A stretch of 64,000 nt of DNA from Sphingosinicella microcystinivorans (GCF_003634215.1 NZ_RBWX01000010.1:1-64000); one strand, 5' to 3'. Positions 50,177 through 59,184 are shown, counted from the first letter of the stretch. The notes: generated by a model not told the origin, from the letters alone. Numbers and translations are program-made.

Positions 50177-51819
50177 TGTGCTGCCTCGCGCCGCGTGGCC
50201 GGGGCAAGCCGGTCCCAGGTCCGCTCGCCGATGCCGCGTTCGCGCAGCGCCTTCTTGCGCACTTTCTCTGTTGCGGTTTGCGGCAGGGCGTCGACGAATT
50301 CGAGATAGCGCGGCACCATAAACGCGGGCAGAGCCACATCGCAGGCAGCGATAATGTCTTCAGGTGCTGCGCTTTCACCTTCGGCGAGCACGATGAAGGC
50401 CATGACCTCATCTTCGCCTGCATCCTCGTCAGCCCGAACGCCGACCACGGCGCATTCCGCGACCGCCGGGTGCTTGCGCACGCCGGCCTCGACTTCGAAC
50501 GACGAGATATTCTCACCACGCCGGCGCAGCGCGTCCTTCACGCGGTCGACGAAATAGTACCAACCCTCTGCATCGCGGCGCAGGCCGTCGCCGGTGTGGA
50601 ACCACAAGTCGCGCCAGGTCTCGACCGTCTTTTCGGGCATGCCGAGATATTCGCTGCAGATGATGCCAGGCGCCTTGGGGCGGACGAGCAGTTCGCCCGA
50701 CTCTCCTTCCGGCACATCCTCTCCGGTCTCGGGGTCCGCCAGCCGAACTTCGAACCACTGGTCGACCAGAACGCCGGACGCGCCATCGGGGCGCTTTGCG
50801 CCGTGCGGTGTCATGAAGACGTTGGAAATCTCGGTTTGGCCGAAGCCGTCCACATAGTCTGAAACCCCGAAGCGTTCCGTGAAACGCCTGCCCAGTTCGG
50901 GCGCGAGCGGAGCCGCGTAGATCGTCCGGACGTTGTGCGTGCGGTCATCCTCGCTGGGCGGACCGGCGAGAATGAACGCCATCGTCGCGCCAAGCAGGTT
51001 CGTGACCGTCGCGCCGGAGCGCTTTGCCCGACCAGCCCAGTCGGATGCTGAGAACCTGGGGTACAGTACAACCTGCGCGCCGGCGATCAGGCTCGGATAG
51101 ACGGTAAGGAACTGCGCGTTGCCGTGGAACAGCGGGAAGCCCGTCATATAGACGTCGTCTTCAGTGAGACGCATCAGTTGTACGTCTTCCTCGGCGAAGA
51201 AGTAGAACTGCGAGTGCGGCATGACCACACCCTTTGACACGCCGGTCGTACCGGATGTCATGAGCACGGCCGCCGGATCGGACGGCTTCACTGCGATACC
51301 CGGATTGCTCTCGTTTCCCGACCGCAAGACGTTGAACGGGTGAACTGCAATGCGGTTGAAGTGCGGGGCGGATGCCTCGCCTTCAATCAGGAAAAGAGCT
51401 TCCAGTGAAGGGAGCTTGTCTTCGATCTCCGCAATACGTGTAGCCAACTCAGGGCTTGTGACGAGGATCTGCGTCTGGCTCAGGTTGATTGGATGCGCGA
51501 GGAAGTCCCCCTTGTACGCATCGCTGATTGCAACCTCCACCGCGCCGAGTTTGGCGAGGGCGAACCATGTCAGTACGAACTCAAGGCAATTCGGCAGAAG
51601 AATGCCCACCATGTCGCCCTTGCCGACACCAAATCCGGCTAGTCCATGGGCCAGGCTGTTCGCGGACGCATTCGTCTGCCCGAAGGTGAGCGGCGTGCCG
51701 GCATCAGTCCATCTTATATAGGGCCGATCCGGGTGTGCGGCCGACTGATGTTCGAGCACGGCGGGCAGCGTCCAACTTTCGCGGGGGAAACGGGATTGGA
51801 AATGCGGAAACGTCAGCAC
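50173..51819 (-). CDS. AMP-forming acyl-CoA ligase
   Basis: 548 residues from GTG 51819. The frame is open upstream to 52143 but has no ligase similarity there, and no strong ribosome binding site fixes the start. The ligase core is complete: LMTSGTTGVSKGVVMPHSQ, FGQTEISNVFM, GDGLRRDAEGWYYFVDRVKDALRRRGENISSFEVE and the C-terminal Lys in ATEKVRKKALR. The sequence resembles crotonobetaine/carnitine-CoA ligase-like ANL enzymes. It leads the leftward beta-oxidation operon and activates its carboxylic substrate. It is transcribed divergently from the second TonB receptor. Confidence 0.9.
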   Translation of the reverse strand: MLTFPHFQSRFPRESWTLPAVLEHQSAAHPDRPYIRWTDAGTPLTFGQTNASANSLAHGLAGFGVGKGDMVGILLPNCLEFVLTWFALAKLGAVEVAISDAYKGDFLAHPINLSQTQILVTSPELATRIAEIEDKLPSLEALFLIEGEASAPHFNRIAVHPFNVLRSGNESNPGIAVKPSDPAAVLMTSGTTGVSKGVVMPHSQFYFFAEEDVQLMRLTEDDVYMTGFPLFHGNAQFLTVYPSLIAGAQVVLYPRFSASDWAGRAKRSGATVTNLLGATMAFILAGPPSEDDRTHNVRTIYAAPLAPELGRRFTERFGVSDYVDGFGQTEISNVFMTPHGAKRPDGASGVLVDQWFEVRLADPETGEDVPEGESGELLVRPKAPGIICSEYLGMPEKTVETWRDLWFHTGDGLRRDAEGWYYFVDRVKDALRRRGENISSFEVEAGVRKHPAVAECAVVGVRADEDAGEDEVMAFIVLAEGESAAPEDIIAACDVALPAFMVPRYLEFVDALPQTATEKVRKKALRERGIGERTWDRLAPATRREAAQ

Positions 51820-52146
51820 GATTGAAGTGTAATCCCTATTTGAAGCCGCAAAAATATTTTGTTCAGCTTTTAATATATATACGTAACGCCCAATGCAAGT
51901 ATGTAGCGGTCGATCCCATAAAACTCCTACGATCCCGGGGATTCTAAGCCGGATTAACGTCCGTTTTACCCCTGCCGTCGACCGTGGATCGAAGGGCCAG
52001 GGTCGCCTTCTTGTATTAAAAAACCATATTGCAAATATATATATGGATGAGTATCTTTGAAATAATTCTGGCGGCCCTGGTTGTCGGAGTGCGCAGAAGT
52101 GGCCCATTTTCAAGGGCGCCAATATGCAGGGAAGGAAAGCCAAATC
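51820..52146. other. Divergent promoter region between CoA ligase and TonB receptor
   Basis: This 327-base, AT-rich stretch contains no gene. It should hold the promoters for the leftward ligase operon and the rightward receptor. A poorly matching copy of the recurrent palindrome may lie at 52025-52042 (CATATTGCAAATATATAT). Its left arm fits, but the right arm does not. The receptor's ribosome binding site is in GGAAGGAAAG near 52130. Confidence 0.5.
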
Positions 52147-54597
52147 ATGAGTTCCAGGTCAATTTGTCGGGTTCTGTGCGGGTCTACCGCGCTGAGCACA
52201 GCGCTGCTGCTGGCTGGAGTGGCGCACGCGCAGGGTGTCGAAAACGCGACGGCGGCAGAAACCGCCGTTCAAGGCGGCGTAGAAGATATCGTCGTGACTG
52301 CGCGAAAGCGCGAAGAATCGATCCAGAACATTCCTGTCGCTGTAAGCGCCTTCTCGCAGGCCCAGATCGATCGTGCTGACCTGACCAGCGTTGAGAAGAT
52401 TGCGGCCTCGACGCCTCAGCTTACCGTCGGTCGCGCTTCCAACGGTTCGGGTGCGCAGATCAGCATGCGCGGTATCGGCTCGAACTCCACTTCGCTCGGG
52501 ATCGAACAGTCGGTCGCGGTGATCGTGGACGGCGCTTATTCGGGGCAGGGCCGCGTTATTAATGAAGGCTTCTTTGATCTTGCGCGTGTCGAAGTTTTGA
52601 AGGGGCCGCAGGCGCTGTTCTTCGGCAAAAATGCGACAGCAGGCGTCGTTTCGCTGACGACCGCCGATCCCACGGACGAATTTGAGGGGCGCGTGCGCGC
52701 TGGTTACGAATTCAAGGCAGAGCAAGCCGTTCTCGAAGGCGTCATCTCCGGTCCGCTGTCCGACACGTTTGGTGTGCGCTTTGCCATACGCGGTTCAAAA
52801 ATGTGGGGCGGCTACTACCGCAACGTTTCAGAGGCTTTCGACTATCCGACGACCGACTTCGTCACGGGCGTGACCACGCCGCATGAAGCCCTTCCCACGC
52901 CGAACAATCAGCCGCGCGAAAAGGAACTTCTCGCCCGCCTCACGCTGAAGTGGGAGCCGACCAGCCGTCTGACTGTGAATGTCAAAGGCACGATCAATTA
53001 CAACCGCAACAATAACAACAGCTGGAACTACGTGGCGTTCGGCTGCCAGTCCGGATTCAGCACCGTAAATCCAACAACTGAATGCCGGGACGACAATTTC
53101 GTCAGTCACATGAACAAGTTTCCGGTTGCGTTGGGTGAGGAAACGCCATTCGGCAAGGATGACGGTTCGCTGTATAACTATTACCGCGCCTGGGGGCTGA
53201 CTGGCCAGGTCGGTTATGAACTGGACAATATCACCATTACCTCGGTGACCAACTATAGCCGGAACAAGAACAGCTGGGCCTGCTCGTGTGCGTATCAGGC
53301 GGCCGGTGTCTATGCGACCGAAGGCACGACCTGGCGCTCATTCTCGAACGAAACGCGTGCGCTGACATCATTCGACGGTCCGGTGAATCTGATGATCGGG
53401 GCGCTCTACCAGAAGACGAAGCGTGTGTTCGACCAGAATGTGGTGTTCGCTGGTGTCGAAAACAGTGCTGCCCCGGCTGGTATGCGCTATGTCGCCTATT
53501 CCAAGAATTCCGAGACAGAGGGCGAGACGATCTCTCCGTTCGCGCAGGTGATCTGGGACGTTACTGACGCGCTTAATTTCACCGCAGGCGTGCGCTATAC
53601 GCATGAAACCAAGGACAGCTATTTCGTCCAGCCATACGTCAACCCTAGCCTGACCGGGCTGTTCGTGCCGAACGCCACCGTCGCGGCCGATCAAACTTTC
53701 ACCAACTGGTCGCCAGAAGCCACGATCGCCTACAAGGTTACGCCCGACATCAACGTCTACGCCGCTTACAAGACGGCCTACAAATCGGGAGGCTTGTCCA
53801 ACTCGGGCATCTATTCCGGTCTGTCGACGACGCCTGACGAGGACTTCCTGTTCGATCCGGAAAAGGCGAAGGGCTTTGAAGTCGGCTTCAAATCGACGCT
53901 GTTCGACCGCCAGTTGCGCTTCAACGTCACCGGCTATCGCTTCAAGTTTTCGAACCTGCAGGTCGACTTCTTCAACGCGCCGACATTCGCCTACCTCACG
54001 ATCAACGCGGGTGCGGCGATTTCGAAGGGCATCGAGACCGAATTCGAATACGCTCCGCACGGTGTAGAGGGCCTGACGCTGCGTGGTACGCTGAACTACA
54101 ACAGCTCGAAGTACCGCAACTTCCTCGGCCCGTGCTTCGCCGGTCAGACGATTGCGCAGGGCTGCCCCAGCCCGACCGGACCTGGCGGCTTCCCGCTCCA
54201 GGACCTGAGCGGAAAATCAACCTCGGTCGCACCGAAGTGGACGGCGACTTTGGGTGGCTACTATGAAACCGACATCGGCGCCGACACCACGTTCGGGATT
54301 GGCGCGGATGCCCGGTACAGCGGTAGCTATCTCGCCTCGGCCTTCGGCAATGAACTGTCACACGTTGACAGCTACATCACGTTCGATGCCTCGGCGAAGG
54401 TCGGCTTCCAGGGCGGGCGCTGGGAACTCGCTGTGCTCGGGAAAAACCTGACCAATCGTCAGTACTTCCTTGGTGCGCATGCGGATGGTCCGCTCACCGG
54501 CTCTGGCACGGGCACTGCTGCCGGCATCAGCGCCGACCAGATCGGCTTCGGCACGATTCCCCGGACGGTGATGCTGCAGGCGACGTTCAACTATTGA
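52147..54597 (+). CDS. TonB-dependent outer-membrane receptor
   Basis: 816 residues from ATG 52147, with a purine-rich GGAAGGAAAG upstream. The signal peptide ends near residue 28 (LLLAGVAHAQ). The TonB box EDIVVTARKR is at 47-56, followed by plug-domain motifs (NIPVAVSAF, SMRGIGSN, VEVLKGPQALFFGKNATAGVVSLTTADP) and a barrel ending in TVMLQATFNY with terminal aromatic. The plug has KGPQALFFGKN, typical of sphingomonad catabolic receptors. It is adjacent to, and probably cotranscribed with, the PQQ dehydrogenase, so it may take up that enzyme's substrate. Confidence 0.95.
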   Translation: MSSRSICRVLCGSTALSTALLLAGVAHAQGVENATAAETAVQGGVEDIVVTARKREESIQNIPVAVSAFSQAQIDRADLTSVEKIAASTPQLTVGRASNGSGAQISMRGIGSNSTSLGIEQSVAVIVDGAYSGQGRVINEGFFDLARVEVLKGPQALFFGKNATAGVVSLTTADPTDEFEGRVRAGYEFKAEQAVLEGVISGPLSDTFGVRFAIRGSKMWGGYYRNVSEAFDYPTTDFVTGVTTPHEALPTPNNQPREKELLARLTLKWEPTSRLTVNVKGTINYNRNNNNSWNYVAFGCQSGFSTVNPTTECRDDNFVSHMNKFPVALGEETPFGKDDGSLYNYYRAWGLTGQVGYELDNITITSVTNYSRNKNSWACSCAYQAAGVYATEGTTWRSFSNETRALTSFDGPVNLMIGALYQKTKRVFDQNVVFAGVENSAAPAGMRYVAYSKNSETEGETISPFAQVIWDVTDALNFTAGVRYTHETKDSYFVQPYVNPSLTGLFVPNATVAADQTFTNWSPEATIAYKVTPDINVYAAYKTAYKSGGLSNSGIYSGLSTTPDEDFLFDPEKAKGFEVGFKSTLFDRQLRFNVTGYRFKFSNLQVDFFNAPTFAYLTINAGAAISKGIETEFEYAPHGVEGLTLRGTLNYNSSKYRNFLGPCFAGQTIAQGCPSPTGPGGFPLQDLSGKSTSVAPKWTATLGGYYETDIGADTTFGIGADARYSGSYLASAFGNELSHVDSYITFDASAKVGFQGGRWELAVLGKNLTNRQYFLGAHADGPLTGSGTGTAAGISADQIGFGTIPRTVMLQATFNY

Positions 54598-54607
54598 TAG
54601 CTGATAT

Positions 54608-54637
54608 GGTGCCGCGCCGCAGCGCCGGCGCGGCACC
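54608..54637 (+). terminator. Strong GC-rich hairpin between receptor and PQQ dehydrogenase
   Basis: GGTGCCGCGCC-(8-base loop)-GGCGCGGCACC forms an 11-bp perfect stem, beginning 11 bases after the receptor stop. There is no following T-tract, and the next gene starts 25 bases later on the same strand. It could attenuate readthrough or stabilise the receptor mRNA, giving the two genes different expression levels. Confidence 0.45.
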
Positions 54638-54661
54638 AGAAGTCATCGATGAAAGACTGGT

Positions 54662-56773
54662 ATGCCTGTTTTTAGCGGTGGACACTTTCTGACACGCAGA
54701 CTGGAGATGGCGCTGGGCGCCGCGCTCCTGCTCGCCCTCGCTGGTTGTGGCCAGCAGGGCAGTGAACGCGAGCAGGCCAAAACTGCTCCCGCAGGCCAGC
54801 TTTCCGATTCCAGCGATGGCGAGGATTGGCCCGCCTACGGCCGCACATACGGCGAACAACATTTCAGCCCTCTCGACGCGATCGATGTCGACAACGTTAA
54901 GCGCCTGGGCCTTGCTTGGACGCTCGATCTCGGGCCGGGCAATAGTGTAACGGCGCCGATTGCTGTTGGCGGAACCGTGTATTTCGCCAATGCCTACAGT
55001 CACGTCCATGCCGTGGATGTGGAGACGGGCAAGCTGCTGTGGGATCACGACCCCAAGGCTGCGGAAGCGGCGGGGCGCCGGTTACGCCAGGGCTGGGGCA
55101 GTCGCGGTCTCGCGTGGTGGAACGGCAAAATCTACACCGGCACGCAGGATGGCCGGCTGATGGCGCTGGACGCCAAAACGGGCAAGGAACTGTGGAGCGT
55201 TCAGACTCTGCAGGAAGGCGATTACCGCTTCATCAGCGGTGCCCCCCGGATATTCGGCGGCAAGGTCATCATCGGCCACGGCGGTGCGGATGCATCGGAT
55301 GTGCGCGGCTATGTGACCGCTTATGATGCCGAGACAGGAAAGCAGCTCTGGCGGTTCTACACCGTCCCGGGCAATCCGGCCGACGGTTTCGAAAACGACG
55401 CCATGAAGATGGCGGCCGAGACATGGTTTGGTGAGTGGTGGAAGTACGGCGGTGGCGGAACCGTGTGGAACGCCATCACCTATGACGAGGCGCTCGACCA
55501 GATCTACATCGGCACCGGCAACGGCGCGCCCTGGAACCACAATATTCGCAGCGAAGGCAAGGGCGACAACCTGTTCCTGTCTTCCATTGTCGCATTGGAT
55601 GCAAAGACGGGTGCCTACAAATGGCACTACCAAACCAACCCCGGCGAAAGCTGGGACTACAACGCGTCCATGGACATGGCGCTGGCCGATGTGAAGGTGG
55701 ACGGAAAGCCGCGTCAGGTACTGGTGACGGCGCCCAAGAACGGTTTCCTTTACACAATTGACCGGACAAGCGGAAAGCTTGTTTCCGCCAAGCCCTATGT
55801 GCGCGTAACCTGGGCTACGGGCGTCGATCTCAAGACCGGTCGCCCGATCGAGGCTGCCAATCTGCGCGATGCCAGCAAGCCGTTCGAGATGGCGCCGGGA
55901 ACGTTCGGTGCGCATTCCTGGTTGCCGATGGCCTACAGTCCGCGCACCAACCTCGCCTATATACCGGCAATCGAGCTATCGACGACGTTCGATCAGCGCG
56001 GGATCGAGACGAAGGGCTGGAAGCGCGCGAAAGAGAATATCCTTGATGTCGGGACTGCGGCAAGCTTCCCGCTCGACGCTGAAGGCGCGAGCGCACTCGT
56101 TGCCATCGACCCGGTCACGCAGGAACAGCGCTGGCGTATCCCGACACCGGGCTACATGAATGGCGGCGTCATGGCGACAGGCGGCAACCTCGTATTCCAG
56201 GGCCAGATCGACGGCAGTTTCAACGCCTATGCAGCGGACGACGGCAAGAAGATCTGGAGCTTTGATGCGAAATCGCCGGTCATTGCGCCGCCGATCACGT
56301 ACCGGGTCAAAGGCAAGCAGTATATCACCGTGCTGACAGGCATGGGCACCGCCGGCGCCTATCTTGGCCCTCTGCTTGAACGCTTTGGTATCAACCCCGC
56401 CACGCAGGCGCGCCGTGTGCTGACCTTCGTTCTGGATGGCAATGCGAAGCTGCCACCGACCGAGCGCGGCCCCGTGGAAATTCTGGATGATCCGGAATAC
56501 AAACCTGACGTGGCGTCCGAGACGCGCGGCGTAGTCCTCTATGGCCAGCGTTGCGGCGTGTGCCACGGCTTCCGCGCTGTTGGGGTTGGTGCCGCGCCGG
56601 ACCTGCGCGCTTCGGGTATGCCCCGTTCCGCCGAAGCCTTCACTTCGGTGTTAAGGGATGGGCTGCTCGTTTCAGGTGGCATGCCGCAGTTCGATGAACT
56701 GACTGAACAGCAGCGCGATGACATCCGCCAGTACATCCGCATGGAGGCGCACAAGGCGCTAAAGCGCAAATAG
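54662..56773 (+). CDS. PQQ-dependent alcohol dehydrogenase with C-terminal cytochrome c (quinohaemoprotein)
   Basis: 703 residues from ATG 54662. A lipobox (LLALAGC) puts the modified Cys at residue 29, so it is probably a periplasmic lipoprotein. The eight-bladed PQQ propeller has repeated W-docking motifs (GRLMALDAKTGKELW and GYVTAYDAETGKQLWRF) and the active-site segments GESWDYNASMDM and APKNGFLYTIDR. A heme c domain follows with CGVCH at 631-635. The adjacent Cys-Cys pair above PQQ is missing: residues 142-149 are RQGWGSRG where CCDxVNRG is usual. It oxidises an alcohol and passes electrons to the heme and the respiratory chain. Confidence 0.93.
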   Translation: MPVFSGGHFLTRRLEMALGAALLLALAGCGQQGSEREQAKTAPAGQLSDSSDGEDWPAYGRTYGEQHFSPLDAIDVDNVKRLGLAWTLDLGPGNSVTAPIAVGGTVYFANAYSHVHAVDVETGKLLWDHDPKAAEAAGRRLRQGWGSRGLAWWNGKIYTGTQDGRLMALDAKTGKELWSVQTLQEGDYRFISGAPRIFGGKVIIGHGGADASDVRGYVTAYDAETGKQLWRFYTVPGNPADGFENDAMKMAAETWFGEWWKYGGGGTVWNAITYDEALDQIYIGTGNGAPWNHNIRSEGKGDNLFLSSIVALDAKTGAYKWHYQTNPGESWDYNASMDMALADVKVDGKPRQVLVTAPKNGFLYTIDRTSGKLVSAKPYVRVTWATGVDLKTGRPIEAANLRDASKPFEMAPGTFGAHSWLPMAYSPRTNLAYIPAIELSTTFDQRGIETKGWKRAKENILDVGTAASFPLDAEGASALVAIDPVTQEQRWRIPTPGYMNGGVMATGGNLVFQGQIDGSFNAYAADDGKKIWSFDAKSPVIAPPITYRVKGKQYITVLTGMGTAGAYLGPLLERFGINPATQARRVLTFVLDGNAKLPPTERGPVEILDDPEYKPDVASETRGVVLYGQRCGVCHGFRAVGVGAAPDLRASGMPRSAEAFTSVLRDGLLVSGGMPQFDELTEQQRDDIRQYIRMEAHKALKRK

Positions 56774-56784
56774 GCCGCAGCCTG

Positions 56785-57276
56785 TCAGGCGCTATCCGCG
56801 CCGTCGTTCTCACCCAGTTGCGACAGCGCGCTCAGGATTTTGGCCGTGCCGGACTGCATCGCTGCGATCTCCATCGCCGTCAGGCTGGCATGTACGGCTT
56901 GATGCACAGCGATACTCAGTCTTTCACAGGCCTGGGCGACTTCGTTGCCCTTGGACGTGAGGGTCAGCGTGATCGCGCGGCCATCGACCTTGGAACGGGC
57001 GCGCATCACATAGCCGTGGTTCTCGATGCGCTGGATCTGATGGGCAAGGGTGGAATGGGGCAAGTGCATAAGCTTGCGCACGCGCGACACTTCCAGAACG
57101 TCCGCCTCGAGCGTAAGCACAAGAATCCGGGCGCTGATGACATCGATGCCATAGGACCGGAACAGCGGATTGCAGATACGCGCCATTTGGGCAGTGATCT
57201 GGTGGAAACTGAATGAGAGGCGGTCCTCCAGCGGGGGAAGATCGGCAGGAAGCACTTTGGGCATTGTCTGGCTCAT
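56785..57276 (-). CDS. MarR-family transcriptional regulator
   Basis: 163 residues from ATG 57276. The winged helix is VSRVRKLMHLPHSTLAHQIQRIENHGYVMRARSKVDGRAITLTLTSKG. The first helix HQITAQMARICNPLFRSYGIDVISARIL is the counterpart of that in the MarR at 27885, so the two are paralogues and may share DNA specificity. It is transcribed away from the SnoaL/oxidoreductase genes, with a perfect copy of the recurrent palindrome in the promoter region between them. Autoregulation and control of the divergent genes are likely. Confidence 0.93.
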   Translation of the reverse strand: MSQTMPKVLPADLPPLEDRLSFSFHQITAQMARICNPLFRSYGIDVISARILVLTLEADVLEVSRVRKLMHLPHSTLAHQIQRIENHGYVMRARSKVDGRAITLTLTSKGNEVAQACERLSIAVHQAVHASLTAMEIAAMQSGTAKILSALSQLGENDGADSA

Positions 57277-57353
57277 CGCGCGACTGTGGCAGAAATGTAG
57301 GCGTTTAAAAACGCGCTTTCGTGATGTCCTACTGGACTTGTTGAGTGTGAATT

Positions 57354-57371
57354 TATATCAATATCGATATA
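57354..57371. promoter_or_regulatory. Recurrent palindrome in the MarR/SnoaL divergent promoter
   Basis: TATATCAATATCGATATA matches the window consensus, and a wider inverted repeat extends to AATTTATATC and GATATAAATT (57350-57375), perfect over ten bases in each arm with a six-base centre. It lies between the MarR start (57276, minus) and the SnoaL-like start (57412, plus), so it could repress both directions. Confidence 0.6.
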
Positions 57372-57411
57372 AATTTCTGTGATAGCGGACCGCCGGGAGA
57401 ATGGAAAAGCC

Positions 57412-57972
57412 ATGACACTGTCACTCGAACGCCGGCTCGATCGTCTGGAAGCCCGCGCGGAAATCGCCGAGCTTTGCACCAACTACTGCATCGCATGCGA
57501 CGACCGCGACCTGGCGCTGCTGGAAAGCTGCTTCACCGCGGATGTGCGCTTACTTTCGCTCGACCGCTTGTTAGACGCAAATGGCCGCGACGAGGCGATG
57601 ACGATGTTCCGCAACATCCTTGGCATCCGGGGACCGGGATTCCACTGGACGCATGACCGCATCATCCGGTTCGACGATGCCAATCCCGATCGCGCCGAAG
57701 GGCTCGTTCTGGCGCACGCAGAAACCACGCCGCACGGCAAGGCCAGCATCGCCGGCATCCGGTACAACGATGCCTATCGTCGGGAGGGTGGGCGCTGGAA
57801 GTTCGCGGCGCGAACGCTGTCGTTCCTGTATTACATGGAGATGGCCGACTTCATCCAGCATTTCCCTACGCGCAAGCGGATCGGCCTTGGCGGCAATTGG
57901 CGCGAGGCGGATTTTCCTGAAAAGCTGCCGAACTGGGCAACTGCCCCGTCTCTGGAACAGTCGGGCGGTTAG
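57412..57972 (+). CDS. SnoaL-like (NTF2-fold) protein
   Basis: 186 residues from ATG 57412. An upstream in-frame GTG (57379) is possible, but GGGAGAATGGAAAAG favours 57412. It shows the SnoaL_4-like pattern: IAELCTNYCIACDDRDLALLESCFTADVRL, FRNILGIRGPGFHWTHDRIIRFDD, a strand pair with AHAETTPHGK, then YNDAYRREGGRWKFAARTLSFLYYMEMADF. NTF2-fold proteins with WTHD motifs include dehydratases and hydroxylase accessory proteins. The conserved Tyr/His/Arg cluster may form an active site. It faces the MarR gene and precedes a quinone-oxidoreductase-like gene by about 200 bases. Confidence 0.8.
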   Translation: MTLSLERRLDRLEARAEIAELCTNYCIACDDRDLALLESCFTADVRLLSLDRLLDANGRDEAMTMFRNILGIRGPGFHWTHDRIIRFDDANPDRAEGLVLAHAETTPHGKASIAGIRYNDAYRREGGRWKFAARTLSFLYYMEMADFIQHFPTRKRIGLGGNWREADFPEKLPNWATAPSLEQSGG

Positions 57973-58180
57973 CGTATCGCGCGAAACATGTCGCGAATAT
58001 CGGTGCGGACGATACGAAACTGTTCGTGACCCAGTAGAGCATCGTCGTGATCATGAAATCGCGATCGAACACCGTATCTTTTGCTGCTGAAATATATCTG
58101 AAATTCTAAATCTGGTGATCCATCCTGAATAAGCCGTGGTGTTTGCCGGGCTGTGTCTGACGATCGAAAAGAGGACAAAC

Positions 58181-59164
58181 ATGAAGGCAATCGTATCACG
58201 GCATCTGCTGGCGCTGGACGGTTATAGGCTCGACAACGTCGAGGTCAGGGAGCCTGAGCGTGATGAAGTCAGTGTCAGAGTGCACGTTGCGGGCGTCAGC
58301 TTCGTCGATGTGCTGATTGCCTGCGGAGGACATCAGAACAGACCGGCCTTGCCTTACATTCCTGGCAGCGAATGTGCGGGCGTAATCGAGGCGGTGGGGC
58401 CGGAGGGAGATCAATCGCGCATTGGCGAGCGGGTCTGCGTGATGCCGCTTGGCGGGGCATATGCGGAGCGCGTCGTAGTGCCTGGATCCGCAGCGCTGAC
58501 GATCCCGTACGAGATGAGCTTTTCCGAAGCGGCCATTGTGCAGGTGAATTACATCACTGCATATCATGCGCTTGTAGAACGCGCGCATATCGGGCCGCAG
58601 GAAACGGTTCTGGTGCTGGGCGCTGGCGGCGGCGTTGGTTCTGCGTCGGTGCAGCTTGCCCGCGCGTTGGGCGCGCGGGTCGTAGCGTCGGCCTCGAGCG
58701 CAGAGAAGCGCGCTGCAGCCCTGTCCGCAGGTGCGAGCGTCACGATTGACAGCAATCCAGCCGGTTGGCGCGACGCCGTTCGCGATGCCACCGATGGCTG
58801 CGGTCCCGACATCGTGATCGATCCGGTCTGCGGGAATTTGTTTGAGCTTGCTTTCCGGTCTTTGGCGTGGGGTGGGCGACACATGGTGGTAGGGTTCGCA
58901 GCCGGGACTATACCCACCCTGAACGCCAACCTTCCGCTTCTGAAGGGCGCCTCGCTCATGGGCGTGGAATCGAAGCAAGCGCTGGACCGTGATCCTGGGC
59001 TGCGGCCAAGAGCGATGAACTGCATGTTCGACTTTTTCAGGAACGGGCTGATCAGGCCGCGCGTCGGAAGGCTTTTCGAGTTCGATGAGTTCGCAATGGC
59101 CATGAAGCAGGCCTCATCGGGACAATCTGCCGGACATATGGTTCTCAAAACAATAGCGGAATAA
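58181..59164 (+). CDS. MDR-family NADPH:quinone oxidoreductase-like enzyme
   Basis: 327 residues from ATG 58181, with AAGAGGA six bases upstream. It is a medium-chain dehydrogenase/reductase without the zinc-binding Cys/His set: FVDVLIACGGHQNRPALPYIPGSECAG is the quinone oxidoreductase/acrylyl-CoA reductase-like N-terminus, and VLVLGAGGGVGSASVQLARALGARVVA binds NADPH. Members reduce quinones or enoyl-CoA/enone double bonds. It is in line with the SnoaL-like gene but about 200 bases away, with only a half-copy of the palindrome (58093-58110) in between. Confidence 0.92.
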   Translation: MKAIVSRHLLALDGYRLDNVEVREPERDEVSVRVHVAGVSFVDVLIACGGHQNRPALPYIPGSECAGVIEAVGPEGDQSRIGERVCVMPLGGAYAERVVVPGSAALTIPYEMSFSEAAIVQVNYITAYHALVERAHIGPQETVLVLGAGGGVGSASVQLARALGARVVASASSAEKRAAALSAGASVTIDSNPAGWRDAVRDATDGCGPDIVIDPVCGNLFELAFRSLAWGGRHMVVGFAAGTIPTLNANLPLLKGASLMGVESKQALDRDPGLRPRAMNCMFDFFRNGLIRPRVGRLFEFDEFAMAMKQASSGQSAGHMVLKTIAE

Positions 59165-59184
59165 GGCGCCCTGTCGCGGGGTAA

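Noticed and set aside
52025-52042. Possible operator copy before the second TonB receptor (CATATTGCAAATATATAT)
   Set aside because: The core CGA/TCG is missing and the right arm does not align. It could be simple AT-rich DNA.
58093-58110. Possible extra operator copy TATATCTGAAATTCTAAA before the quinone-oxidoreductase-like gene
   Set aside because: Only the left arm matches. The right arm bears no resemblance to TCGATATA, so it is not counted as a site.
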